Shown: piece after piece, positions 9,458 through 17,380 of the stretch
How positions within the stretch are numbered: position 1 is the stretch's first letter
Layout of the letters: every line of letters begins with the position of its first letter
Assembly: GCA_910586715.1 (NCBI GenBank)
Contig: CAJUJG010000005.1
Span: 1 to 64,000, forward strand
Length of the DNA: 64,000 nt
Reading direction: 5' to 3'
DNA from: an uncultured Lachnospiraceae bacterium
GTDB taxonomy: Bacteria; Bacillota; Clostridia; Lachnospirales; Lachnospiraceae
Position numbers and translations under genes: made by a program
The notes under the pieces: generated by a model
What the model was told of the DNA's origin: nothing
The model's input: only the letters and a program-made list of their open reading frames with translations
Databases searched by the model: none

Positions 9458-9978
9458 GCTTTCCCCTCCTTTAATACAATATTCTTTAAATGATTATAAA
9501 GCGTTTCAAGCTCAAAAATCAGCATCGCGATACCGGCTACAGGCACCGGAAAATACATCCAAAATCTTGAAAGCCACGGCATGCTGACATAGCTTCCTTT
9601 TGCGCCAAGTCCTGACGCATATTTCCAGCCTACAACAATCATCACAACTGCCAAAATCAAGACGCAGACGTCTGCCAAAATGTCCAAAAACCGAAGCAGA
9701 CCTTGCGGCAGAAAACGGTCGAGCGCTGTCATTCGGATATGTGCCCCGCGCCGGATTGCAAGCGCTGCGGACAGCACTGCCATATATGCCATACAAGTCA
9801 GCACAACCTCCTCACTCCATGCGGGGTCCGGAATAAACGAAACATATCTGCCGATAACACTCATCGTCGTGATTAAAATATCGGCAATCAGCAACAGCTT
9901 ACAAACAAACAGAACAATTTTATATGTAATGTCAAATACCGGTTTGATTTTATCAACCTGTTCAAAAAAAGCAGACAT
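9454..9978 (-). CDS. dctQ: TRAP transporter small permease
   Basis: A 174-residue protein with four predicted membrane helices (about 18-40, 55-75, 94-113 and 138-158). It carries the family features SEEVVLTCMAYMAVLSAALA with a following charged GAHIRMTAL segment (about 59-88). A GGAGG site lies 6 bases before the ATG. It overlaps dctM by four bases. A strong GC-rich hairpin separates it from the dctP gene, a common way to make more binding protein than permease. Confidence 0.9.
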   Translation of the reverse strand: MSAFFEQVDKIKPVFDITYKIVLFVCKLLLIADILITTMSVIGRYVSFIPDPAWSEEVVLTCMAYMAVLSAALAIRRGAHIRMTALDRFLPQGLLRFLDILADVCVLILAVVMIVVGWKYASGLGAKGSYVSMPWLSRFWMYFPVPVAGIAMLIFELETLYNHLKNIVLKEGKA

Positions 9979-10007
9979 AAAATACCTCCTCTCTTATAGG
10001 TGGGAAA

Positions 10008-10031
10008 AGGCGCCGCTTTGCGGCGACGCCT
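10008..10031 (-). terminator. Attenuating hairpin between dctP and dctQ
   Basis: AGGCGCCGC and GCGGCGACGCCT pair with one bulged base pair, around a TTT loop. On the minus strand the stem is followed by TTTTCCC. A second small hairpin, GAATGC-TTC-GCATTC, lies at 10037-10051. Partial termination here would keep the binding protein in excess over the permeases. Confidence 0.6.
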
Positions 10032-10056
10032 GATAAGAATGCTTCGCATTCAAAGT

Positions 10057-11178
10057 TTATTTTGCCAAGTCAAGAATCTTCTGATACAGTTCTTCCTGAC
10101 CCTTTGTGTTTTCTTCAATAACACCCTTTACAGCTTCCTGCCAAGGAGTAACGTCGCTTACTTCCACTACGTTTACGCCGTCTGCCTTTAACTGCTCTAA
10201 AACTTCATTTTCAGCGTCCTCAGAAATCTGTCTGTTGAACTGTGATGCATACTCGCCTGCCTCAACCAGGATGTTCTGCTGCTCTTCTGTCAGAGAATCC
10301 CAAGCTTCGTCTGTGATAATAACCTGAATTGCGCCAAGTGTATGTCCGTCTAAAATCAGGTTCGGAGCAACCTCAGGGAATGCATTTGACTTGTAGTTTG
10401 CAATCGGCTGTTCTGCACCGTCAACTACGCCTGTCTGCAATGCAGAATAAAGCTCGTTAAATGATACAACCGTCGGGTTTGCGCCAAGCGACTCAACGAG
10501 ACCGTTCATAACCGGATCGTTGGAAACGCGAAGCTTCATGCCTGCCAAATCTTCCATGCCGGCGATTTCCTTTGTCGTAAAGAAATGACGGAAGCCTTCT
10601 TCACCGTAGAAGAGACCTCTTACGCCGCTGCCGTTCTCATGCGGCTCAAGCAAGAATTCTTCTGCCAAATCCGATGTTGCAAACGACCAAAAATGTTCAC
10701 GGTTTACAAAAGTGTAAGGCAGAGAAAGAAGCATTGACTTCTCGCCGCCGTAGCTTGTAAGAGCAAATGCGGAAATACGAGACATATGTATTGTACCGCC
10801 GCCGCCTAACATGGTATCCAAAACGTCGTTCTCAGAACCAAGCACACCGCTTGCCTGAATATCAATTTTAATTGTACCGCCAGAAAGCTCTGCAACCTTA
10901 TCGGCATATGCCGTTGCTGTCTGTCCAACAATTGTGTCAAGCGGGTTTACCTCTGCGTATACTAAGGTTACTTCCGGCTCTGCCGCAGGTGTTGTTGTGT
11001 CTGCAGGCGCTGCCGGCTCTGCCGCGCCTGTTTCCGCAGGTGCTGCTGCCTGTGTCTGTGCAGGCGCCGGCTCTGCCGCGCCTCCCGTTGACGATGTATC
11101 CGGCGATTTCAGCCCGCAGGCTGTTACGGATACAATCATAGTCAATGCAAGCATGACTGATAATACTTTCTTTTTCAT
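10057..11178 (-). CDS. dctP: TRAP transporter substrate-binding lipoprotein
   Basis: A 373-residue extracytoplasmic binding protein. It starts MKKKVLSVMLALTMIVSVTAC, a lipoprotein signal peptide with lipobox VTAC (Cys 21). A low-complexity Pro/Ala/Thr linker of about 45 residues follows. The DctP fold includes GMKLRVSNDPVMNGLVESLG (about 216-235), with the ligand-binding Arg, and VVDGAEQPIANYKS (about 261-274). It is the first gene of the hexuronate block and has AAGGAGG before the ATG. About 150 AT-rich bases without a gene precede it and probably hold the operon promoter. Confidence 0.92.
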   Translation of the reverse strand: MKKKVLSVMLALTMIVSVTACGLKSPDTSSTGGAAEPAPAQTQAAAPAETGAAEPAAPADTTTPAAEPEVTLVYAEVNPLDTIVGQTATAYADKVAELSGGTIKIDIQASGVLGSENDVLDTMLGGGGTIHMSRISAFALTSYGGEKSMLLSLPYTFVNREHFWSFATSDLAEEFLLEPHENGSGVRGLFYGEEGFRHFFTTKEIAGMEDLAGMKLRVSNDPVMNGLVESLGANPTVVSFNELYSALQTGVVDGAEQPIANYKSNAFPEVAPNLILDGHTLGAIQVIITDEAWDSLTEEQQNILVEAGEYASQFNRQISEDAENEVLEQLKADGVNVVEVSDVTPWQEAVKGVIEENTKGQEELYQKILDLAK

Positions 11179-11211
11179 AAATAAAATCCTCCTTTTTATT
11201 TTGTTAATAAA

Positions 11212-11240
11212 ATTATAAGAAATTTTTTATAAAAAAGAAA
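11212..11240 (-). promoter_or_regulatory. Possible promoter of the hexuronate block
   Basis: On the minus strand TATAAT occupies 11217-11212. Seventeen bases upstream is TTTCTT, a weak -35. The region is very AT-rich, so a chance match is possible. An activator such as the AraC-type regulator in the operon could compensate for a poor -35. Confidence 0.35.
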
Positions 11241-11328
11241 TCCTATATTTTTAATATTTTTGGTATTTTTTTAATATTTTATCATTTTCCTTCCATATTT
11301 TTAGGCAAAACATACAAACAGGAACCAA

Positions 11329-12087
11329 TTACCCTTCTAATTGATACATGATCCAAGCCATAACTGTCATGCCTGCGGTCTCAGTACGCAGAATGCGTTT
11401 TCCAAGTGTAACGGGCTTCATGCCAAGTGAAATCGCCGCGTTAATTTCGTCCTCCCCGAATCCGCCCTCAGGACCGATAAAAACGGCAATGCGCTGTCCT
11501 TCTGACAGGTTATTGATGATTTTTCTCGTTCCTTCCATTCCCGATGCGCCATCTAAAAAATTTTCCATTTCGTATGGTACAATCTTTACCTCCATATCTT
11601 TGGCGTATTCCAATGCCTGACGGTACGTCATCACCTCTTTGACCTGTGGAATAACGGCGCGCTTGCTCTGCTTTGCGGCAGCCTCCGCAATTCCCTGCCA
11701 TCTTGCGGTTTTCGATTTTGCTTTTTTTTCGTCAAGCTTCACCACACAGCGTTTCATGGCGACGGGAATAATTTCATAAACGCCCAGTTCTACCATCTTT
11801 TGAATGATAAGCTCCATTTTGTCACCTTTTGGAAGTCCTTGAAACAGGTACACCTTTGCGGGCAGCTCCACGCCGTCCTCCTTGATAAAACGCAGCTTGC
11901 ATACTATCTGCGTTTCCGTGATTTCCTCTATTCCGCAGCGGTAGTCTTTACCGTCCTCTCCGTTGCTGACGCTGATTTCATCGCCGATTTTCAGACGGAT
12001 TACGTTTTTAATATGATTGACATCATCGCCTGTAATTATGACACTTGTGTCATAAATTTGGCTCGGATTTACAAAAAAATGGTACAT
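11329..12087 (-). CDS. rsmE: 16S rRNA m3U1498 methyltransferase
   Basis: A 252-residue SPOUT-class methyltransferase that methylates N3 of U1498 in 16S rRNA. The N-terminal PUA-like part starts MYHFFVNPSQ. The knotted C-terminal domain shows IAVFIGPEGGFGEDEI (about 203-218) and LGKRILRTETA (about 230-240), the family's AdoMet-binding loops. In Firmicutes rsmE normally follows prmA directly at the end of the hrcA-dnaK operon. Here about 5 kb of unrelated genes separate them. A TGACACNNGTGTCA palindrome lies in codons for DTSV near the start. Confidence 0.93.
   Translation of the reverse strand: MYHFFVNPSQIYDTSVIITGDDVNHIKNVIRLKIGDEISVSNGEDGKDYRCGIEEITETQIVCKLRFIKEDGVELPAKVYLFQGLPKGDKMELIIQKMVELGVYEIIPVAMKRCVVKLDEKKAKSKTARWQGIAEAAAKQSKRAVIPQVKEVMTYRQALEYAKDMEVKIVPYEMENFLDGASGMEGTRKIINNLSEGQRIAVFIGPEGGFGEDEINAAISLGMKPVTLGKRILRTETAGMTVMAWIMYQLEG
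12039..12052. repeat. TGACACNNGTGTCA palindrome, copy 1 (in rsmE)
   Basis: The core is TGACAC-TT-GTGTCA. Symmetry extends outward three further base pairs on each side (12036-12055). It lies in frame as Asp-Thr-Ser-Val codons of rsmE. Confidence 0.7.
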
Positions 12088-12133
12088 TGTGTCGTTCCTT
12101 CCATCTTATTTTCGCGAGTGATTTTTTGACTCG

Positions 12134-12712
12134 TTATGTATTGATTGCAATCAAAATTGTTTCTACATTGTTCCCGATTATTTTTTCCTTACTGAAATCT
12201 GTTTTATCTAACAAAATTTTTTCCGGCGCAAAATAATGATAGGGAAAGGACTCCACATGATATGGTCCCTGTTCGTCACTTAAAACAGGATATGATTCTC
12301 TGACTTTAAGCAGTTCTTTTAACAGGTCTTCATCATCGTATTCCATCCTAATAAACTCAGGATACCTGTCCATAATATAGTGCGCCCGTTTCTCGGCACA
12401 AAGTCCAAACGCCTCCATGCCCCACTGATGCGCCTGCTGTGCACAATCTCTGTCATGAAATGCCAACGCCAGCAGCCTGTGATTGAGCAGCGCAAGGCAG
12501 GTCGATATCCGCACCGCCCTGTTCCACGCCGGCAGTATACAGCTGTCCCTCGTGGCATGAATCACTTCCCAATGAAGGAGATATGCCTCGTATAAATTCA
12601 GTGCCTGATTACGGAGTCCGTCTGTAATAACAGAAGTCATTTTCTGCGCTTTCAACGCGGGATTGCCTGTTTCCTTGATTTCCTGAATAATGTTTAATAA
12701 CTTTTCTTCCAT
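12134..12712 (-). CDS. Uncharacterised protein (possibly DUF4125-like)
   Basis: A 192-residue, mostly helical soluble protein. Recognisable stretches are AYLLHWEVIHATRDSCIL (about 44-61), SYPVLSDEQGPYHVESFPYH (about 142-161) and an acidic DEDLLKELL helix. There is no signal peptide. I do not recognise a confirmed family. The resemblance to DUF4125 is an impression, not a search result. It ends 46 bases upstream of rsmE on the same strand and heads the segment between rsmE and the accessory genes. Confidence 0.55.
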   Translation of the reverse strand: MEEKLLNIIQEIKETGNPALKAQKMTSVITDGLRNQALNLYEAYLLHWEVIHATRDSCILPAWNRAVRISTCLALLNHRLLALAFHDRDCAQQAHQWGMEAFGLCAEKRAHYIMDRYPEFIRMEYDDEDLLKELLKVRESYPVLSDEQGPYHVESFPYHYFAPEKILLDKTDFSKEKIIGNNVETILIAINT

Positions 12713-12760
12713 CGCCTCTCCATCGCTTTCCGTTTCTCACAGTCTTCTTTGCACTTCGGC

Positions 12761-12838
12761 AACTGTTCAGTGCCTTCACAGTTACAAGCAAAAATCCATG
12801 CAAAATTACCTTCGGTAATGGATTTTTGCCTGCTAAAT
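12761..12838 (+). repeat. Short palindromic repeat, copy 1
   Basis: AACTGTTCAGTGCCTTCACAGTT begins a stretch that matches 13336-13380 at roughly three quarters of positions. It contains AACTGTT/CACAGTT arms. Just after is a nested hairpin, GCAAAAATCCAT against ATGGATTTTTGC, with an inner ATTACC/GGTAAT stem. The two copies flank the Nudix gene. Confidence 0.55.
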
Positions 12839-13303
12839 TTACGTTTTCTCACGGTCAGCGCAGTAAATGCGCAGACCTGCTATATAGTTACGCACTTCGT
12901 CAACCAAAAGCGGCTGTATCTGAGGGTATGTCCATTTGCCTGGCAGCTCGTCAAGCAGCAAAACCTGCTCCATTTCGCTATGCAATTCCTGCTCAAATGT
13001 TTCGATTTCCGCATAGTAAAGCATTCCGAAGCTTTCCTCGCCCGTTTCGTTTACCCGGTTTTTCCCAAGAACGGAATAAACGCATATCGGTTTGATATCA
13101 AATGCAATGGCTCCCGTTTCCTCATATAATTCCCTCTTTGCCGTCTCCAAAATCGTTTCGCCGTCCTCCCGATGCCCGCCGGGAACCTCATAGGTATCCC
13201 GCTCCTTGTGCTTGCAAAACACCCATTTACCATTGGACTTGGAAACAATTACTGCGAATTTTAAAAGTGTGTCATCTGCGGTTTCGTAGAACTTTACTTT
13301 CAT
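12839..13303 (-). CDS. Nudix hydrolase
   Basis: A 154-residue Nudix phosphohydrolase. The Nudix box is visible as GGHREDGETILETAKRELYE followed by ETGA (about 42-65), with every catalytic Gly, Arg and Glu present. The N-terminal VIVSKSNGKWVFCKHKERDT resembles clostridial 8-oxo-dGTP or ADP-ribose type members, but the substrate cannot be read from sequence. GAGG lies 6 bases before the ATG. It is flanked on both sides by copies of a short palindromic repeat, which suggests a mobile or recently inserted gene within the accessory block. Confidence 0.85.
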   Translation of the reverse strand: MKVKFYETADDTLLKFAVIVSKSNGKWVFCKHKERDTYEVPGGHREDGETILETAKRELYEETGAIAFDIKPICVYSVLGKNRVNETGEESFGMLYYAEIETFEQELHSEMEQVLLLDELPGKWTYPQIQPLLVDEVRNYIAGLRIYCADREKT

Positions 13304-13335
13304 ATTGTACCTCGCCTGTTTTTATCTATTTTCGT

Positions 13336-13380
13336 AACTATTGAGCACCTTCATAGTTACGAGCATCAAACCATGCAAAT
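13336..13380 (+). repeat. Short palindromic repeat, copy 2
   Basis: Contains GTAACTATTGAG and CTTCATAGTTAC (just outside and inside the interval), whose ends pair as GTAACTA/TAGTTAC. It matches copy 1 at 12761, including the shared CCATGCAAA. It lies between the Nudix gene start and the GNAT gene stop. Confidence 0.55.
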
Positions 13381-13455
13381 CCACTTCTTTTCATATATTT
13401 TATTGAAAAAGGACACCCCAACTTTAGAATGTCCCTCCTGCCAAACATATAAACC

Positions 13456-14052
13456 TTAGTCTTCCGCATACAAAGGTCTGCTCATAAAAATGCAGCCTCT
13501 ATCATAGCGCGGCTTATAATTTCTATGAATAAACGCTTCCTCTACTCTGCTTAGACGCCTAAAATTTAATGTTTCATAATACTTAATCAGCGGACTGTAT
13601 GGCAACGCAAAAATATAAACAATGCAAATGCCAACCCGTTCAGATGCCATTTTGATAATTGGAAGTATAAAGTCAATAAATATAATACTGCCAATTCCTG
13701 TCTGCTCCTTATGTGCCGCCTTATATGCACTGTTCACTGCAAAATTTGCAAGCTCTACAGCAGGCAGCGAATCAATTTCCAACTGAAACGGACTCCATTT
13801 TTTTCTTGAAGCTACCATTCCTGTTTTTAATGAAAAATACCCGACAATTTCATGCGATATATTGTCTTTTACTAAATACGTTCTAGCCTCATGCGACAAC
13901 TCATCGGATACCGCATATCGCTTCAGATACATTTCCAATCCCAATCCTGTTTCCGCTGCAACATGGAAGCTTTGAATGCGTTGTAAATTCTTTTCGCTTG
14001 CCAAAAGTGGTTCACAATAAAATATTTCGTTTTCTATCAATTTATTTTCCAT
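13456..14052 (-). CDS. GNAT-family acetyltransferase, possible toxin
   Basis: A 198-residue GNAT-fold protein. The strand ISHEIVGYFSLKTGMVA (about 64-80) and VELANFAVNSAYKAAHKEQTGIGS (about 98-121) mark the acetyl-CoA fold, though the classical Q/RxxGxG/A loop is replaced by HKEQTGIGS. The C-terminal YETLNFRRLSRVEEAFI is typical of the last strand. TacT-like GNAT toxins share this YFSL-type strand and an upstream small antitoxin gene. A broken small ORF ends 14 bases upstream, so a toxin-antitoxin origin is plausible. An ordinary acetyltransferase remains possible. Confidence 0.7.
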   Translation of the reverse strand: MENKLIENEIFYCEPLLASEKNLQRIQSFHVAAETGLGLEMYLKRYAVSDELSHEARTYLVKDNISHEIVGYFSLKTGMVASRKKWSPFQLEIDSLPAVELANFAVNSAYKAAHKEQTGIGSIIFIDFILPIIKMASERVGICIVYIFALPYSPLIKYYETLNFRRLSRVEEAFIHRNYKPRYDRGCIFMSRPLYAED

Positions 14053-14066
14053 TAAACGCTCCCTTT

Positions 14067-14272
14067 TTACACAGCCTGCAATTTTTTGATGATACCTTGC
14101 AACAATTCGTTTACCTGTCTGCCAAAATTCTTGCTTTACATTCCTCCGCAGCTTTTTTGATATTATTATCAGATTTTACAGTTTGTTGACGAAGCGTCCG
14201 CAATATCTGTTCCCCGATTCTGCCATGCAAATTTGCCATATTAGGTTTTATATATGCCTTTGAGCCTGTCAT
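14067..14272 (-). pseudogene. Small ORF upstream of the GNAT gene, apparently frameshifted; candidate antitoxin
   Basis: A good GGGAGG site four bases before ATG (14272) starts a 53-codon frame (MTGSKAYIKPNMANLHGRIG...) that stops at 14111. Another frame continues as RQVNELLQGIIKKLQAV and stops at 14067, 14 bases before the GNAT start. Adding one T to the TTTT run (…AGAATTTTGGC…) joins them into a protein of about 68 residues, KARIFGRQVNELLQG across the join. This matches the size and position of an antitoxin. A sequencing error at the run would give the same picture. Confidence 0.5.
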
Positions 14273-14344
14273 CTTGCCTCCCATGATTCAACATCTCCCT
14301 TCCCGATTCCTCTCTGTTTCATTATTATACGTCTTTTCACATAA

Positions 14345-14842
14345 TTATTCAATACCGGCATCTATAACCTCTTTCACCAACTGCCACGCAATACTCCCTT
14401 CCCGTAACCGCGCCAAAGCATCTTCAAATTTTACCCAAGCGGCAGAATCAACTTCCCTGGACAATTGGAAATCGCCCTTTTTCACCACCGCTTTATATCC
14501 CAACATCAACATTTCCTTTTTCTCATACGGATAGCTTTTTATATATTGTACGCTCTCCACATCTAAGCCGATTTCCTCTTTTATCTCACGAACGACCGTT
14601 TCCTCCGCCGATTCCCCAATTTTCATAACACCTGCAACGCAGACATATTTTGTCGCAGATACATAATTCTGCCGCAGCAGCGCAATCTCATTTTGCTCGT
14701 TCACGACAGCGGCAATAATGCTCGTCGTAAACATATCCCACAGCGGTATGTTACATTTTTCACAAAAAGGGATGGTCCCTTCATCACCGATTTCCTTTTT
14801 TCCTGATTTCGTTCCGCAATGCGGACAGTATGTAAAGCGCAT
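14345..14842 (-). CDS. Nudix hydrolase with N-terminal zinc ribbon
   Basis: A 165-residue protein. The N-terminal CPHCGTKSGKK...FCEKCNIPLW (about 6-34) is a four-Cys zinc ribbon like that of NudC-type NAD pyrophosphatases. The Nudix box follows as GVMKIGESAEETVVREIKEE plus IGL (about 72-94). After the box comes YEKKEMLMLGYKAVV, similar to the SQPWPFP region position in NudC but without that motif, so NAD specificity is doubtful. It is an accessory gene within the split heat-shock operon. Confidence 0.8.
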   Translation of the reverse strand: MRFTYCPHCGTKSGKKEIGDEGTIPFCEKCNIPLWDMFTTSIIAAVVNEQNEIALLRQNYVSATKYVCVAGVMKIGESAEETVVREIKEEIGLDVESVQYIKSYPYEKKEMLMLGYKAVVKKGDFQLSREVDSAAWVKFEDALARLREGSIAWQLVKEVIDAGIE

Positions 14843-14884
14843 CTTGTTCCCCTTTCCTATGTATTTGTTAAAATATTATCATTT

Positions 14885-15012
14885 ATTCCCGCGAGCAACG
14901 AGCCAAGTGGCTGCTTGCAGACATTTGGCGACTGCCGCGAGGGTCAAATACCCCGTAGCTCTGCTGCGTTCAATTTTGATGCCCCGTAGCTTGCTGCAGG
15001 GTTTTTGACTTG
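14885..15012 (-). repeat. Structured dispersed repeat, copy A
   Basis: Read on the minus strand: CAAGTCAAAAACCCTGC, a variable spacer, ACGGGGTATTTGACCCTCGCG, then GCAGTCGCCAAATGTCTGC, AGCCACTTGGCTCGTTG and CTCGCGGGAAT. The first part forms a GTCAAA/TTTGAC stem. The second has an AGCCA/TGGCT stem. Copies B and C lie at 25874 and 26508. The repeat encodes the last residues of the adjacent GNAT protein. Confidence 0.8.
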
Positions 15013-15545
15013 ATTGACTGCCCTGCATCTTCCTTTACCAAAGCATACATCTTCATATCCAGCACCCGACCGTTTTTGACGGCATTTTTTCGAAGCAGTC
15101 CTTCCAATTGAAATCCCGCTTTTTCAAGCACGCGGCAGGACGCGGTGTTACTGCCAAACGGCTCCGCAAAAATCCGGATAATGTCCGTATGTTCAAAGAT
15201 ATACTGACACGTCTGCCGTACTGCGCTCGTCATAATTCCCTTTCCCCAGTATGGCTCACCGATATAGTACCCCATTTCAGCCGTGCGAAAATGAATATTT
15301 TCACACCGGAACACGCCGATACTGCCAACCGCCTTATCATCAATTGTAATTGCAAAAGCAAATGTCTTTTCTTCATCTGCCGAAAGCATCGCAGCAATAA
15401 ATTCCTCCGCATCTTTTACCGTATACGGAAACGGCAGACCGTCGCGCAGATTGTCCATAATCTTTTTGTTGTTTAGCAGTTCTGCTAAATTGGAGGCATC
15501 TATCATATTCCACTTTCTAATCTGAACACCTAATCCTATTTTCAT
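14970..15545 (-). CDS. GNAT acetyltransferase, RimJ/RimL type
   Basis: A protein of about 191 residues with the RimJ/RimL layout: RKWNMIDASNLAELLNN near the N-terminus, GSIGVFRCENIHFRTAEMGYYIGEPYWGKG with the acetyl-CoA loop YWGKGIMTSAV (about 105), and SNTASCRVLEKAGFQLEG (about 143). I choose ATG 15545 (MKIGLGVQIRKW) because it overlaps, as ATGA, the ancestral stop of the upstream decayed gene. The C-terminal tail IKSKTLQQATGHQN is encoded by repeat copy A, so the gene end was probably replaced or extended by the repeat. Confidence 0.8.
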   Translation of the reverse strand: MKIGLGVQIRKWNMIDASNLAELLNNKKIMDNLRDGLPFPYTVKDAEEFIAAMLSADEEKTFAFAITIDDKAVGSIGVFRCENIHFRTAEMGYYIGEPYWGKGIMTSAVRQTCQYIFEHTDIIRIFAEPFGSNTASCRVLEKAGFQLEGLLRKNAVKNGRVLDMKMYALVKEDAGQSIKSKTLQQATGHQN

Positions 15546-16068
15546 CTCAGTAAATCCCATATTGTCATCTCATCCCCTCTAATTTTTGAAATTCTTCAAT
15601 ATTCATACAAAGCATCAATCAACACCTGCATATCCGCAAAATACTCTTTAACAAATTCATAACTTTTAACTTTTTTATACTTTAACTCCGATTTGCAGTA
15701 ACTGCTCGGCTTTAATTTTGATTTTTCCTGGCTTTCTTTTCATAATCCGTGTACTTGCCCTCATTACATATAATCAGTTTTTCAATTTCCGGAGCAGTAA
15801 TTACGTTCTTGACATCAACTTTATGCTCATATGCTTTACTTAAATTAAATTTCTCACTTCGGGAATCATGAATCCAATAAATCGTAATTTTTTCCGAAAA
15901 TCCTTTCCTTAAGTATCTTTCCTCAAACTCCTTACCACTTCTGCACCGTAAAACTTCTTCTTCAATCAAATCAGTTCTATCAAAAATCAGCTTACGGCTA
16001 TCAAGCAGCAAGTCCATTATTGCACGTTCAGCACCGCCTTCACAAATACAGGCTATATATTTTTTCAT
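15542..16068 (-). pseudogene. Decayed TOPRIM/RloB-like partner of the AAA ATPase
   Basis: The first frame encodes 118 residues (MKKYIACICEGGAERAI...) to a TAA at 15712. Features include CEGGAE, a TOPRIM-like acidic motif, WIHDSRSEKF and ITAPEIEKLII. Adding one A to the run at 15722-15726 continues the protein as KLKPSSYCKSELKYKK and YEFVKEYFADMQVLIDAL up to TGA at 15598-15596. After that codon the same frame goes on as RISKIRGDEMTIWDLLR, ending with TGA that overlaps the next gene's ATG. The locus therefore carries a frameshift and a nonsense codon. The intact form would be about 175 residues. It starts 10 bases after the ATPase gene. Confidence 0.7.
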
Positions 16069-16078
16069 ACCAGTTCTC

Positions 16079-17236
16079 CTATCCTATGTGAATCAGGACT
16101 TTCTTTAATGCCATATAGGCTTCATACGACGGCACAGTGCCTCCTAAATAATCGCTGTCATATACCTCGCTCTTTTTCATATCATTTCTTTTTAAAACAT
16201 TCGCTAAATTCTCTGCAATAATACCCTCTCTGTTTTTGACAATGTAAATACTGTCATTTCTGTCAAATTCATCCAGCAATTCCGAATAATGCGTTGAAAA
16301 CAAAATTGTTGCGTGATTTTTATTGACTCTCTCGTCCATAAAAAGGCGAATCAATGTAGCCACAATTTCCCTGTTAAAATGGTTTTCTATTTCATCAATG
16401 ATTAAATATCCTCCCTCGCTGAATGCAAATACTGCGCTCATGAACACACTTAATCCTTTTATTGTTCCCGACGAAAGATAGTTCCCAAGAGCCCGTATGT
16501 TATTAATCACAATCTCGTCTTTTCCGTAAAATTTCAGTCGAATATCAACCTCTTTTTCACGCCTGCTGCACTCAAGATACTCAATGCTTGAATCCAAAAA
16601 AGCCAAAAGCTCCTTTGGAAATTTCCCCAAAACGCTAAGCATATTATGATCCGTCCACACTAACATGTCATAGACAAAATACCCTCTCTCATTTTTTTTG
16701 TTAATTGCAACCATAATACTAATATCTTCCATTAAATATTGCTCATCTTGATTTCTTCTCTCTTTCAGATCCGTATCCTGAAAATCAAATATGCTTTTTT
16801 TTGTCTTTACTTTGCAGACTGATTTCGACCACAATCTCTCATCAGTAATGACAAATTTCTCGCTTCCATCTATGTCATTAACTTTTTTTTCAATGCAAGT
16901 TTCCAATTTATGAATTGAATCCTTACTATAAAAATATGACGTAATAATTACGTTCTGATTTGTTTGTAACTCATTTAATATTTCTTTTGAAGGAATATTA
17001 TTAATCGATTCATTATTAAGCATCTTCATCGCAAAAGAAAGCGCCTTCAATATCGTCGTTTTTCCGGAAGCATTAATACCAACAAATGAAATCACTTTAT
17101 TCACATATATTGAAGAAAAAACATTATAAAGCCGCTCTTTATCATCTTCATCAACTCTTTGCCGTGCCACAAAATCAATATCTAATTTGTTTTTGAAATG
17201 CGGCAAGCCTTCCATGGTTATTTTTAAAAGCCTCAT
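16079..17236 (-). CDS. AAA-family ATPase (RloA/OLD-like), probable defence-type gene
   Basis: A 385-residue ABC/SMC-like ATPase. The Walker A is FVGINASGKTTILKALS (about 52-68). A signature-like segment, YLSSGTIKGLSVFMSAVFAF, is followed by Walker B GYLIIDEIENHFN (about 279-291) and the switch His in ILFSTHYSELLDEF (about 316-329). The N-terminus LLKITMEGLPHFKNKLDIDF is typical of RloA/AbiEii-type ATPases. Such ATPases pair with nuclease or TOPRIM proteins in phage-defence loci such as OLD-, PARIS- and RloAB-type systems. Here the downstream partner is broken, so activity of the pair is doubtful. Composition is more AT-rich than the flanking operon. Confidence 0.75.
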   Translation of the reverse strand: MRLLKITMEGLPHFKNKLDIDFVARQRVDEDDKERLYNVFSSIYVNKVISFVGINASGKTTILKALSFAMKMLNNESINNIPSKEILNELQTNQNVIITSYFYSKDSIHKLETCIEKKVNDIDGSEKFVITDERLWSKSVCKVKTKKSIFDFQDTDLKERRNQDEQYLMEDISIMVAINKKNERGYFVYDMLVWTDHNMLSVLGKFPKELLAFLDSSIEYLECSRREKEVDIRLKFYGKDEIVINNIRALGNYLSSGTIKGLSVFMSAVFAFSEGGYLIIDEIENHFNREIVATLIRLFMDERVNKNHATILFSTHYSELLDEFDRNDSIYIVKNREGIIAENLANVLKRNDMKKSEVYDSDYLGGTVPSYEAYMALKKVLIHIG

Positions 17237-17380
17237 ACCATTCTCCTTTTATTTACACATTTTATGTTTTTATATTTATAATATACCTATATTTTATGCA
17301 AAAATCAATAATTATTCACGCAATATTCGTTTTTATATTTCAAGGTTGTAATGATACGTGCACTTTTTACAAATAATACC

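Noticed and set aside
15712..15730. Programmed -1 frameshifting in the ATPase partner gene
   Set aside because: No X-XXY-YYZ slippery heptamer fits the reading phase, and a second in-frame stop lies downstream. Decay or a read error is simpler.
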